In this document: positions 44,851 through 56,485 of the stretch, in pieces
Layout of the letters: each line of letters begins with the position of its first letter
Numbering within the stretch: position 1 is the first letter of the stretch
Source of the DNA: Agrostemma githago
Lineage: Eukaryota; Streptophyta; Magnoliopsida; Caryophyllales; Caryophyllaceae
Direction: 5' to 3'
DNA: 64,000 nucleotides
Assembly: GCA_958450325.1 (NCBI GenBank)
Contig: OY288242.1
Span: 3,722,756 to 3,786,755, forward strand
Position numbers and translations under genes: made by a program
Notes under the pieces: model-generated
What the model saw: the letters and a program-made list of their open reading frames with translations, nothing else
The model's database searches: none
What the model was told of the DNA's origin: nothing

Positions 44851-45748
44851 TAGATAATATTATTTAGGTCGAAACGCGATACTAAGCAACCTAATTATTG
44901 AACAACCTAATCCACGCGTCTAGATTTAATTCAATAACAGCATGAACGATATGAACAAATCAATAGAAATAACGACCTTTAACACACGCAGTTATTGGTT
45001 CGAATTATATGTTTATTCCTCCTTTTCCCCAATTACGATGAAACGCATACAAATAATTAGGTCTAAAGGTTGCAACTTTATCAAGTGAATTGAACAATTA
45101 CGGATTCAAACACAAAGAATTGCAATAGATTGAAAATTGTAATAATCAATTGGCCAAAAAGATTAAACAAAACAACAATCATAAAATTAGCACAAGGAAT
45201 AAACAATACTCAAGTAATTAAATCAAGATTAAGAAAGTCTCACAATCAATTAACCAGAAAGCTTCAAATCTTTGACCCGAGAAGGAAGATTAGTTACACA
45301 TGATAAAATTAGGGTTCCTCTTCTAATATGAATGAACGTGAATTATGAATGATGAATGATGCTCAATAACGTAATAATATCCAACTCCTAGTATATAATC
45401 TAATCTAATAATAATAAATATAGGAAATTCTACTAATTTCCTAAATCTAATAATAATATAATAATCAATAATAATTAAGTTGACACGGACTCAAAGCAGT
45501 TCCGTCTTCAATCCCCGAGCTGCGCCTTGATTTTTCACTCGGTTTGGTTGGGCTTGTTCTTCACATTCTCCGTCTCAAGCCCAAATCACACATCATGGAA
45601 TTAAGAGCTCTAAAAACCGTCTTTTCTTCAATAAAGCATAATTTACTTAATAAACCCAATTAGACGATTTCCACTCTAAATCCGCACCTTTAATCACCAA
45701 ATCTAGCTCAAATATTCGTCGTAAATACATATAAAATACGCTAGATCA
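44851..45748 (-). repeat. Truncated 5' LTR (minus strand) of the Athila-like element, 898 bp
   Basis: Direct repeat of 42052-42949. The break at 44851 falls after the GATAGATAATATT context; the 340 bp corresponding to 41712-42051 are missing. Confidence 0.9.
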
Positions 45749-46051
45749 ATACACCTCCAATCCCGAATTTTCTTCTAGAAATCCTTTAGGAAACCCGAGA
45801 TCAAAACTCGTCAAAGACCCGAGAGCAAAACTCGTCAAATCTCTTCCCAATTATACACATCATAACTCTCCTATATACATCTTAACGCTCCCGCGCTTAG
45901 GCCGCTACTACGAGTCCGTTTTCGAGATGATTAAGCGTGTAGGTTGAGGGTGTCACAAATCTCGCTTTCTCCTTTTCTCTCTTCCTTTTCTTCCGCCTTT
46001 CACGTTTTTTTTATTACTTTTTCTTTTTGATTTTTTTTCTTTTCTTTCATC

Positions 46052-46056
46052 GTTTC
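46052..46056. repeat. Target-site duplication GTTTC of the Tat-lineage element (left copy)
   Basis: GTTTC precedes the left LTR and also follows the right LTR at 58112-58116. Confidence 0.9.
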
Positions 46057-46742
46057 TGATGAGGGTCGGCAGCCTGCTTCGGACCGCCTGCTAAGCAGCC
46101 CCCCAGAAGGCTCCACCCAAGGAGCCCCGGGAACCGACTTGGCAGACAACTAGAGCAAAGTCACTAAAAAGAGAACCCACTGGGAACTTCAGATGACCGC
46201 CTGACCAACATGGCGACGCGGTCTGCTCAAACCCAGCCTTCACGACCCCTGCCCCGCCTGCCCTCTGGGAAAATCTCCGCAGGCAGGACAGGGATCACCA
46301 AGGGACGTCCTCGTCATTTCGCCTAAGGTAAATGAGAGTGGGTGGATGAGGTGAAGCCACTTGTCACCTCCTCATCCACCCATCCTCCTACTTTCCCTCT
46401 CTTGTGGGAAGGTATAAATACTCTCTCATTTCCCACAAGAAGGGGGTTGGATTTTCTCTCTCTAGAACTCTTACTCTAAAAACGCCACCTAGTTCCTCAC
46501 GATCTAGGTTCCTTAAGGCATTCACGGACTGACTTAGGCATCGGAGAGGGTTTCCTCGAACAACCTCCGAGGCCCTGTGCGTTCTGTGTGCAGGGAGCCA
46601 GCCCATTCCGCCGAGAAGGTCCGACCAGTGGAGTAGGAGGAAGGAGAGGTTGGCAAGATCGACCGATTGTTAATTCAAAGCAACATCGAACAGTACGAAC
46701 CCGAATTCCGAATCGGGTTAAATTGATTCCAATACCGGAACA
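46057..46742 (+). repeat. 5' LTR of the Tat-lineage element, 686 bp
   Basis: TGATGAGGGTCGG to CCGGAACA. TATA box TATAAATA at 46413-46420. It differs from the 3' LTR at about 19 positions (2.8 percent), mostly transitions (I count 15 to 4). Confidence 0.96.
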
Positions 46743-46743
46743 A

Positions 46744-46765
46744 TTTGGCGCCGTCTGTGGGGAAG
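46744..46765 (+). other. Primer-binding site of the Tat-lineage element
   Basis: TTTGGCGCCGTCTGTGGGGA starts two bases after the LTR, in the usual place for a tRNA primer site. Confidence 0.88.
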
Positions 46766-46840
46766 ATCTGGTTGTATCCACGAATTACCCACGAAAAATC
46801 AACCATTCCCAATTATAAAAACTAACCAATCAAAGTAATC

Positions 46841-48802
46841 ATGCCTGAGATCGTTGACACTAGTGTAGGGATAGGTCCGACGGTCCTACCGGTGACCCCC
46901 CTATACGGCATGCCGCAGCCGGAGAGAGCCCCTGCCACCACGATCCTGGGGGTGAGGGGAACCAGTCTCCTGGGCATGCCAAATACAGCTGTGGCGCCAG
47001 GGCAGAGGACACATCCAGGGCACACCCTGAACTTAACCCCAGCTCAAATGGTACAGACAGCTGCCTTCTTCTCCGCAATGCTCAACCAGGAATTCACTTC
47101 TGAGGACCTGGTAGGCAGGGTCGCAACGACCCCCAGACAGCCCCGCTCAGTAAGCAGGGAGGGGGCTGGGGGCACGAAGCGAACCGCCGCCAGAAACGCC
47201 CAGAGGAAGGCAAGAAGAACAGCTCAAGGATACGCGCAGGTGCAGAGGCGCATCACAGCAGGCAGCCAAGAGCCGCCTGCCCAACAACAAGCGTTCTCCA
47301 TACACACCACGGAGTCCGCATCTGGAGAGAAGAGGGGTCTGTCTCAGGGACTGCAGGAGCGGATGAGGCACAAGGAACCTGCGTCTAAGCGCCTGGGAGA
47401 AAAGCAGGGCGGAGTCTTTTTCAGGTTAACGCCAGCAGCAAAAGAACAGCCAGCTCCAGGGTTGTCCCAAAGCCTGCAGTCTAGGCTTAACCGGGGACAG
47501 CCGCTTGAATCAAGGTACCACCAAGATGACAACCTCGGTCAGTCCCGGAGAAAACGGTCCAGACAAATCTCTCCTGACACGGAGGACGAAGCAACGAGCA
47601 GGCGGCCACCGAGGCACCGCTCCCCCAGCACGAGGAAACCGATCCCTAGACAATGGGATATCCACGGTAACCAGTCTGGGGAAAGCAGGTCACGAATGGT
47701 AGGCAGGCCCACAAAAACTCCTCTTCATCCTGATGTACAAGAGTATCCCATCCCGAAAATCAAGATGCCCACCGTCAAGTTTGACGGGACTATAGATCCA
47801 GAGGACCATCTGGCGGCATTTGAGAGTTATATGGGCATGTATGACGTGGATGATGCAATCTGGTGCAAAATCTTCCCAACCACCCTGGTAGGGCTTGCAC
47901 AGGGATGGTTCAGGGACCTTCGCCAGGGATCAATCAGCTTCTTTATAGAGTTAGCCGAGGCCTTCCTTGAACAATATGCAGGGAACAAAAGGAGACGACT
48001 CACTCGGTTTGATCTTATGACCCTGAAGCAGAAAAAGGGCGAAAGCGTCAGGGAGTACCTAAAAAGGTTTGACTTGTCCTACCAACAAGTCAGGGAGATT
48101 GATGATTCCACCGCTGCCTACGCCTTGACAATCTCCCTGCTCCCAGGGGAAATGAAGAATCAGATGATCAGGGCCCAGCCTGAGACCTTGGCCAAGGCCA
48201 GGAAAATCGCCGAAGGGTTTATTCTGCAGGAAGAGTTTCACAACCTACCGGACACCCCTGCAGGCCAAGCAAGGCCGCAAGGGGGACCGCAGGGTGGGCG
48301 TGGCAGAAACGAGCCAGGCAAACAGAAAGAGGAGGGGTATACCCCCAAGAAAGAGCGCACAGCTTACCAGCCAAGGTTTGACAGCTACACGGCCCTTAAC
48401 AGGCCGAGGGCAGAAATCTTTGAGCTGGAGAAAGAAACAGCAAAATGGAATCGCCCAAATAAGCCGCGCAGCCCAAAGGGGGATCCTAAAAAATTCTGCA
48501 CGTTCCACGATTGCATAGGCCACACCACTGAAGAATGTCGACACTTAAAAGACGAGATAGAAAAACTCATAAGAAACGGCTGGCTGAGTAACTATGCGGC
48601 AAAGAACAAGCCCCAAAAGGAGGCGGCAGACAAGCCTGAAGGTTCAGCCCAAAATCGCATGATAATTCATGTAGTGTCAGGGGATGCAGAGGGACGAACA
48701 AGCAGACGAAGCCAGAAGAGGCAGATCCGCGAATTACGGAACCAGATTTGCTACGCCGAGAGGGCAGGAAGCCCAAGAGGCACTACCCTGCATCACCCCT
48801 GA
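46841..48802 (+). pseudogene. gag: Tat-lineage gag, C-terminus frameshifted
   Basis: A 653-codon frame: a basic, Arg/Gln-rich N-terminal half and a retrotransposon gag domain at about residues 320-440 (KFDGTIDPEDHLAAFESYMG, AQGWFRDL, YLKRFDLSY). A knuckle-like CTFHDCIGHTTEEC lies near 550. From about 48,710 the sequence typical of the gag-protease boundary (PEDAGRVVYPHSDPLVL) continues in another frame up to about 48,872, then returns to the gag/pol frame. A pair of compensating indels therefore separates gag from pol. Confidence 0.88.
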
Positions 48803-51800
48803 AGACGCAGGGAGAGTAGTGTACCCACACAGTGACCCTTTGGTCCTAACTCTTGAGATTAACAATGCAATCACATTGTCAAGAGATGCATGGTGGACAC
48901 TGGCGCCTACACAAACCTCTTGTACAAGGACGCCTTTGAAAGAATGAACTTAGAGAAAAGACATCTGAAGCCAGCCCCTGGATCTTTGTATGGGTTCAGT
49001 GGGGCAGGTGTACTTCCCATGGGGATAATCGACTTACCGGTAACGTTCGGGGAGGGGGCCTCTGCCAGGAATTTCAGGGCGTCATTTGTTGTGGTGGATG
49101 CAAAGTCTGCATACAACGTCCTGATAGGCCGGGCCACCCTAGACGAAATCAAAGCCGCTGTGTCAATCAGAGCCCTCACCATAGCCTATGTGACAGACTT
49201 TGGCATGGAGGGGAAGGTCCATGGGGATCAGGAGTCAGCCAGACACTGTTACTCCGTGGCCCTGCAAGCCCATGAAACAGAAAGAAAAGAAAAACGAAAA
49301 GCCGAAGGTTCCCCCAGCAGGGAGGGTGAAATCCCGGCTGCTCAGCAAAAAGCAGCCCACTTAGAGCCTGAAGGGGAAAGCATGCTGGTGGACTTAGAAC
49401 CAGAGAGGCAGGTCCTCATAGGGGCCGACCTGAAGGAGTCCTACCAGAAGGAGTTGATTGCAGTCTTGAGAAAAAACAGGGACGTATTTGCTTACTCAGC
49501 AGATGAGATGCCAGGGGTCGACCCGACTTTTATCGTTCACAAGCTGAACGTTAACCCGGAGGCCCGCCCTGTAAAGCAGAAGAAAAGAAATATGTCCGTA
49601 GAAAAAGACGCGGCGATAAAAGAGGAGATAGAAAAACTCTTGAAAGCAGACTTCATTGAAGTCTGTGATTACCCTGAGTGGTTGGCGAACGTTGTGATGG
49701 TGAAGAAGTCATCAGGCGCATGGAGAATGTGCGTAGACTTCACAAATCTTAACAAAGCCTGCCCAAAGGACTGCTACCCCCTGCCTAGGATAGACCAACT
49801 AGTGGATGCCACTAGTGGATATACCACGTTAAGTTTTCTGGATGCGTTCTCAGGGTACCATTAAGTGTACCTCTGGCAGCCTGACAGGGTGAGGTGTGCC
49901 TTCATAACCAGCCACAGAACGTACATGTATAAAATGATGCCATTTGGACTGAAGAATGCAGGCGCCACCTATCAGCGATTGATGGACAAGGTCTTTGAAA
50001 ATCAAAAGGGGAGAAACTTGGAAGCCTATGTCGATGATGCAATTGTCAAAAGCAAGGGGGACAGGGAGCACCAGGCGGACCTGCAGGAAACATTCTCCTC
50101 CCTGCGATCGTACAAAATGAAGTTGAATCCAAAAAAGTGCACGTTCGGAGTCCGATCCGGCAAATTCTTAGGATTCTTAGTCAGCTCCAGGGGGATAGAC
50201 GCCAATCCCGAAAAGATTCAGGCGGTCCTAGACCTCCCAGAGCCTAAGACCATAAGGGACATTCAACGGCTCACAGGCAGGATGAGCAGACAAGTCGACC
50301 CCTTTCTTCAAAGTGTTGAAAGGCAATAAGCAATTCAAATGGGAGGATGAGCAAAAGAAAGCCTTCGAACAATTAAAAGAGCACCTGAAAAAGCTCCCTA
50401 CCTTGACGAGACCAGTGGCCGGAGAAAAACTATACCTATACATTGCTGTCACCAACTCAACGGTGAGTGCAGTCATCCTGAAAGAAGAAGCAGGCTCACA
50501 GCAGCCCATCTACTTTGTAAGTCACGCCCTGGGGGCAGCTGAAAGAAACTATCCTTTGGTAGAAAAAGTCGCCTATGCAGTCGTCATAGCAGCCAGAAAA
50601 CTCAGGCCCTACTTCGACGCACACCCTGTTGTGGTCCTCACCGACCAACCACTAGAAAGAATATTGGAAAAATTTGAAAAATCAAGAAGGCTGCTAAAAT
50701 GGGCAATTGAGTTAAGCGGACTGGGGATATCATACCAACCCAGGACAGCCATCAAGGCACATGCCCTGGCGGACTTCCTGGTTGAATGTTCTCATTCAGG
50801 GGAAGAGGAATCTCCCGCTGAAGAATGGATAGTATACACTGACGGGTCCTCAACGGCCAATGGTGCAGGGCCAGGTGTCGTGCTGACCAGCCCTGAAGGA
50901 GTGGATTTTGAGCATGCACTCAGATTCACCTTCCTTGCATCAAACAACGAGGCGGAATATGAGGCCGTACTTGCAGGAATAAATCTAGCTAAGGCTGCAG
51001 GTGCAGAGCGGATTATACTAGCAACTGACTCCCAGCTCATCGCCAATCAAATCAACGGAGAATATTAGGCTAGGGATCAGGCCATGGCCACCTACCTAGA
51101 AAAGGTGAAGCAGGGATTATCAAGCCTAAAATCCTATGAAATCAGGCAAATACCCCGATCACAGAATAGTCAGGCCGACGCCCTATCAAAACTGGCCAGC
51201 TCCAGCCTACAAGACATAAGGAGGTCAGTTTAGGTTGATGTTGTGCATGAGAAATCCACTACTGCCTGTCAGACAGTCAACATCGTCGAAGAGGAACAGA
51301 AAAACGGGATGACCCCCCTCATTCAGTTCAAAAAATACGGCATCCTACCTCCTGATCCAGTGCAAAAAAGGACAATACAGACCAAAGCAGCATGGTTCAT
51401 AATAATTGATGAAGAGCTATACAAGAAATCCTTCACCTTCCCCCTGCTCAAATGCCTGAGGGCAGAGCAGGCCGCTGAAGTTTTGGATGACATCCACTCA
51501 GGGATCTGTGGGCATCACATTGGAGGAAGATCGTTGGCCCACAAAGCTCTAAGGACAGGCTACTACTGGCCTACCATGTTAGCAAATGCAAGGAGCCTAA
51601 CTCGGAAATGCAGAAAGTGCCAACTCTTCGCTCCATCAATTCATGCCCCAGCCCAAGAACTCAGGCCAATTTTATCTCCCATTCCTTTCGCTCAATGGGG
51701 GATGGACATACTGGGTCCCTTTGCTACAGCCACAGGAGGATGAAAGTTCCTGATCGTGGGGATTGACTACTTCACAAAGTGGGTTGAAGCCGAGGCAGTC

Positions 51801-52541
51801 CCAAACATCACCGTGCCGACAGTCGGGAAGGTCATCTGGATAAACATCATAACCAGATTCGGCCTACCAAAAATGCTAGTGTTTGATAATGGGAGGCAGT
51901 TTGATAATGACCCCCTAAGAGCCTGGCTGGAAGGGCACGGGATAACCGTCGCCTATTCTGCCGTCTGCCACCCGCAGACCAATGGGCAGGCCGAGGCCGC
52001 CAACAAACAAATCCTAAATGGGCTCAGAAAGATGGTGGATGATCTCAAAGGAAGGTGGGCAGACGAACTACCAAGTATACTCTGGTCAATAAGGACCACC
52101 AGAAAAGAATCAACAGGTCAGACGCCATTTGGCCTGGTGTATGGGGCAGAAGCTTTACTACCCATCGAAGTGCGAATTCCTACCCTACGGTCTCAGCAGT
52201 ACAACAAAGGTGACAACGAGGCAGCAATGGCCGAAGCCCTAGACCTGGTCCATGAAGTCAGGGAGGAGGCCAGCATCAACATAGCCGCCTATCAGCAAAG
52301 GATGAGAAAGGCATACAACAAAAGGGTACATGAGAGAAGGTTCCAGGTAGGAGACCTAGTACTAAGGAAGACACAGGCTGTAGGAAAATCTAGGGAGCAT
52401 GGCAAACTAAGTGCCAACTGGGAAGGCCCATACCAGGTGACCCAGATTTTGGGAACAAGCACATACAAAATCGCCAACCCAGAAGGTCAAGAGCTGAGCG
52501 CACATTGGAACGCCGACACCCTGAAAAGATACTATGTTTAA
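48803..52541 (+). pseudogene. pol: Tat-lineage pol: protease, RT, two RNase H domains, integrase, decayed
   Basis: In order: aspartic protease (VDTGAYTNLL, 48893); RT (WRMCVDFTNLNKACPKD, then YVDDAIVKS at about 50,030); first RNase H (YLYIAVTNSTVSAVIL to about 50,790); a second, archaeal-type RNase H (VYTDGSSTANGAG, ASNNEAEYEAVL); integrase zinc site (51,510-51,630, CRKCQLFA), catalytic core (D in MDILGPF, D in FDNGRQF, E in GQAEAANK) and a C-terminal domain ending ...LKRYYV. In-frame stops stand at 49862 (TAA), 51066 (TAG), 51231 (TAG) and 51741 (TGA). A deletion with frameshift at about 50,285-50,310 removes the segment after LTGRM. Not translatable as one protein. Confidence 0.93.
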
Positions 52542-52725
52542 CCGAGTCTTAGGAAAATCTCGTCTTTAGGAAAAAGCACTGACGGAGAACGATCAGAATG
52601 GAATGTTGACGGCTCCGACCATTCTTATGTTTTAACAAAGTTTTTATATATAACACTCAAAGATTCATACTCGTTGTCTGTTTAAGCTTGCGCTCTCACA
52701 CACAAACGAGCAGGGGGCAATAGGG

Positions 52726-53400
52726 GGAGGCCCCCCTGTTGCCAGAAACCGAGGAAAATGGACCCCCCAACAAAAATTCTAAACCCTCTACCTACCTCTG
52801 GGCAGGAAGGGTGCAGGCCTCACACGCCGAACTGACAAGAATTGGGGGCAGCTCCCCCAACCTTGTATAAAAAATGCAAAAGCCCTCCCTGCCTACCTCT
52901 GGGCAGGCAGGGGGCAGGCCCCCTGGACTCCAAGCAGAGGCCAGGGACAGGCCAGGCTACGCACAACTGACAAGGACTGGGGGCAACTCCCCCAACCTTG
53001 TATAAAAAACGCAAAAGCCCTCCCTGCCTACCTCTGGGCAGGCAGGGGGCAGGCCCCTTGGACTCCAAGCAGAGGCCAGGGACAGGCCAGGCTACGCACA
53101 ACTGACAAGGACTGGGGGCAACTCCCCCAACCTTGTATGAAAAACGCAAAAGTCCCCCCTGCCTACCTCTGGGCAGGCAGGGGGCAGGCCCCCTGGACTC
53201 CAAGCAGGGGCCAGGGACAGGCCAGGTTACGCACAACTAACAAAGATTGGGGGCAACTCCCCCAACCTTGTATAAAAAACGCAAAAGTCCTCCCTGCCCA
53301 CCTTTGGGCAGGCAGGGGGCAGGCCTCCTGGATTCCGAGCAGAGGCCAGGGACAGGCCAGGCTCCGCACAGCTAACAAGGACTGGGGGCAATTCTCCCAA
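52726..53400. repeat. 135-bp GC-rich tandem array, four units plus a diverged fifth
   Basis: Regular units begin at 52861, 52996, 53131 and 53266 (CCTTGTATAAAAAACG), each containing CTCTGGGCAGGCAGGGGGCA and GGCCAGGGACAGGCCAGG. A diverged unit precedes them. As 135 is divisible by three, long but meaningless reading frames run through on both strands. It lies between integrase and the 3' LTR. Confidence 0.95.
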
Positions 53401-53600
53401 ACTTGGACCAGGCCATACCTTGAGGAAGAGAGAAAAAAGCAGACCGAAACAAGGAAAAGCATTCCATAACAAACCCATGAAGAGTAAAAAGTTTTCACAA
53501 AGTGACAAAGGCAAAGATCCGAAAAACTAAATATTACAAAACAGCTGGCCATAGCAAGGCTCAGCGCAGAGAATAGGGCTATTTCAAGAAAAGATAAACA

Positions 53601-55949
53601 TTATGAAGCATCCTGGCTTGGACCGGCAGCCGCCTCAGGGGGTTTGGCCGCCCGAGCCTCGTTTTTAGCAGAGTAGAGACTTCGGAAGGCCTCTTCATCA
53701 AACACAGGGAACATCTCCCCAATCACCTTTATCACCAGCTCCAAGGAAGAGTTGGCCCCACTCACAAAACTTGCGTCTACCGCAACATCGGTCTCCTCCA
53801 CAAGGGCATCTTTTTCTTTCTTCCATTCGCTCTTGGCCTGCTCAAAGGTTGAGTCAGCTTTGGACAGGCGTTCCTCCAGATCAGCTGTCTTCCTTTTTAG
53901 GTGCTCCATCTCAGCCAGAGAAAGGGTAGCCTGCTCCATCGCCAAGCGACTCTCCTTCAGCTCAACTTCAAACTTGGCTGCTTCCCTCACAGCTCTCTCT
54001 CCTTGAAGCTTCCACTGGCCTGCCTAGCTCTTCGCCTCCTCTAGCTCGCCCTCCTGCTTCGTCAGCTTGTCTTTTAAATTATTTATCAAAGTTATGTCCT
54101 TCTCCACCATAGCCAGACGGTCAGGAGGGGGAGCCCCGGGCGTGACAGTCAGCTCTTCGTCGCTCAAGCGGCTAAGAGCCGCCAGCTCAGCAGATGCCAG
54201 CAACACCTTGGAGGTACGCTGGATATACTGAATCACTTGGTGAGAAGTCGAAGTTACAGACTTGGTAAGACGGTCGGCCAAAACGGCGCCAGAATCGAAG
54301 AGCAGGCCCGACACGTCTACGCTGTCGCCAGCAGTATAATGAAACTCCGTATTCTCCTCCTGGAAAAGGGTGCTCGGAATATCACGAGGAGGGCGTTTTG
54401 CCTCAGGAGTACAAGCGTCAGCCTCCAAATCCACCACAGGAGTAGTCCCTGAGGGCTCCCTATCCCTTTTCCTTCTCAGCTCCAAGGGAACGCTCTCCCC
54501 AGTTCCCTCAGAGTTCGCGGGACGCGATCCCTGGGGAACACGAGTCCCGGCTGGAGAGTCACCTTGCCTACATCCAGGGGAAGGAGTGGCCCCTGAGGTA
54601 ACTTCAGCCTCCCCATCCTGGATACTAGGGGAAGGAGTCGCCGGCTTTGCCGATGGCAGACGTGGGGGAAGAGGCAGCCTCCGGCCAGCAGCGAGATCCT
54701 TGACGAGCCTCATTAAACTTTTCTCCCCTTTCTTGAAATTTGAAGGAAGGGAAGGACGCTTTGAAACGATGACAAACTCCTCGCTCAAACCTAACCTCTT
54801 AACCTGCTTCCTTGTCCAACGACGAGAAGCGGAATCTGCAGAAAAAGAAGGGCAGTCAGCTAGAAAGCAAAGAAATAAAAAGTCTCAGAAAAATCGCGCC
54901 AGCAAAAGCCCCCTAGAACTACCTTCAAGGCTAGGGATCAGGCCCAATGGGGGCAAGTATTCGTCTGTGGCTATGAGCTCCGCGTGGGGGAGCCAGAAAG
55001 CAGGGCCAAAAACACCAGACTTATCCGCAACAATCTCAAACTTCTTGACCGGTATCTCTTCTTTCACACTCAGCTTTACCTCCAGGGCCTTCCCCCCGAC
55101 GCCTGGATGGTACTCTTCGCGAGTTTCCATGCGGGTATGAACATGATTCCTATAGTGTCTAGGAATCCGCCACCCGGAAGCACTATGTACATACAAGAAA
55201 TTGTTCTTCCAGTCTTTCAGGCTACTCAAAGCCGGCCAGACTAGAGCATATTTCTTCTGTCTCTGGAGGGACCAGTACCCAGGGGAACCATCCCCCCCTG
55301 ACGAAGACACCATTTGTAGCCCAACCATAAAACGAAGGGCGTCAATGTAAGGCCCCTCACCGTGAAAAAGACAGGTCCAGGTGTAAGCTATCAGGGACCT
55401 AATGGCTGCGGCAGTCAGTTGGGCTATAGCCACATTCATTCTCCTGAAGATCTCCTCCAGGAAAGGGTGAAGAGGGAATCGCAGGCTGAATTCCAAGCTT
55501 TTGTGATAAACAGCCATACAACCTTCAGGGGGGCAGCATACTGTGTCCTTTTCCCCTGGAACTATGACTGTATACCCCTCCCCAAAATTATAAAACTTCT
55601 CGATTTCCCCAGCAGCATTGCTTTCTAAAATCAAGTCCCTATTCTTGGCCTCGGGGTAGGTTTTTAGAGGAATCAAGTATTTTTTCTTATCCAAATAATA
55701 AGTACTCCCTCTCTCCCTAGGAATGAGGGGCCCGGCAATCCTGGAGGGGTCCACCTCCAGTGCCTCGTTGTCAGAATTAACAACGTCAAAGGAAGCGGGT
55801 TCGGGGGATTCAGCACCTTCCCCTCTTTCAAGGCGATCCTCCTCCCTGGGCCCAACCCCAGAAGAGGAGGCCAGATCGCATCCACTCCCGTCTCTACCCT
55901 CAGCCCTCTCAGGCAGTGAACCAAAAGAGAAAGCGCGAACTCGAGACAT
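53601..55949 (-). CDS. Antisense gene of the Tat element: gypsy-type-transposon domain plus coiled coil, two exons
   Basis: Exon 1 is 55949-54923 (start MSRVRAFSFGS) and exon 2 is 54835-53601, joined by an 87-bp GT-AG intron (54836-54922; acceptor CTTTTTCTGCAG). Together they give 754 codons with stop. The joined frame is open except for one TAG at 54024-54026. Exon 1 is acidic at first, then has a conserved-looking domain at about residues 80-330 (FPLHPFLEEIFRRMNVAIAQ, CLFHGEGPYIDALRFMVGLQ, WKNNFLYVH). This resembles the plant family annotated as putative gypsy-type transposon (PF04195). Exon 2 has a Pro/Ser-rich linker and a long C-terminal coiled coil (ELEEAK to about EETDVAV). The biochemical function is unknown. 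A TATA box lies about 210 bp upstream. Confidence 0.75.
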
Positions 55950-56155
55950 ACTGGTTTATGAAGAAAAAGTATTGATGAAAGGGAAAGAAGGCGAAGATTT
56001 AAAGAGAGATTCTAACCTAGAACGTTGGTCGTCGCCGGAAAATGTGATAGTAGAAACTCCTTGATCTCACGAAGTTCTCAGCAACAAAGACGGTTTGGAA
56101 GTATGAGGGGGACTACGAATTTCGAGAAATATAAAAGAAAGAAATGGAGGGGGGA

Positions 56156-56172
56156 AGGGCTTATATAAAGCC
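56156..56172 (-). promoter_or_regulatory. TATA box for the antisense gene
   Basis: The minus strand reads GGGCTTTATATAAGCCC, a TATA core in a short palindrome, about 210 bases before the ATG at 55949 and followed by a pyrimidine-rich leader. It supports transcription opposite to the retrotransposon, separate from the LTR. Inferred, not shown. Confidence 0.6.
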
Positions 56173-56485
56173 CAGGAAGCCAAAAAGACCGCCTCTCTGA
56201 CAAAGCGTCCCCAGCAATCTACCTCACGTGTCACGCTTTGAACATGAGCCACTCACCCCTTCCCAAGAAGGGCCTCGAAAAAGCAAAAGTGTCAGAGGGA
56301 TGGTCAGCTAGCAACGTCATCCCCGCATTCAAAAAAAAAACACAAACAACAGGTAACAAAGTCGCTCGGATTTTTCATTAACTTTGATGGAAAATGGACA
56401 AGTTACATGCCATGCCTGGCAAAGAAAGAAAATACAAAAGGAGCCTGGATTTCCGGCTCAATATGCCTGCACCCTGCAAGCAGGC

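Larger units (their letters stand above)
41712..45748 (-). mobile_element. Athila-like LTR element with deleted 5' LTR end and PBS, non-coding
   Basis: TSD ATACA at 41707-41711 and 45749-45753. The interior (42950-44850) has no gag or pol. It contains two PPT-like modules on the minus strand: TAAGTGTGGGGAAG at about 42,950-42,964 next to the LTR, and AATAAGTGTGGGGAAG near 43,805 preceded by GAGGACAATG. The 5' LTR lacks its last 340 bp and the PBS, so the element must have been damaged after insertion. Frames within 43.1-44.6 kb are not recognised. Confidence 0.85.

Noticed and set aside
46860..48776. Several minus-strand frames opposite the Tat gag
   Set aside because: Shadows of a GC-rich coding region; no start context or conserved motif, unlike the spliced antisense gene at 53.6-55.9 kb.
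52820..53552. Long reading frames on both strands through the GC-rich repeats
   Set aside because: They are the 135-bp tandem units read in frame; no domain, repetitive Pro/Gly/Cys composition.
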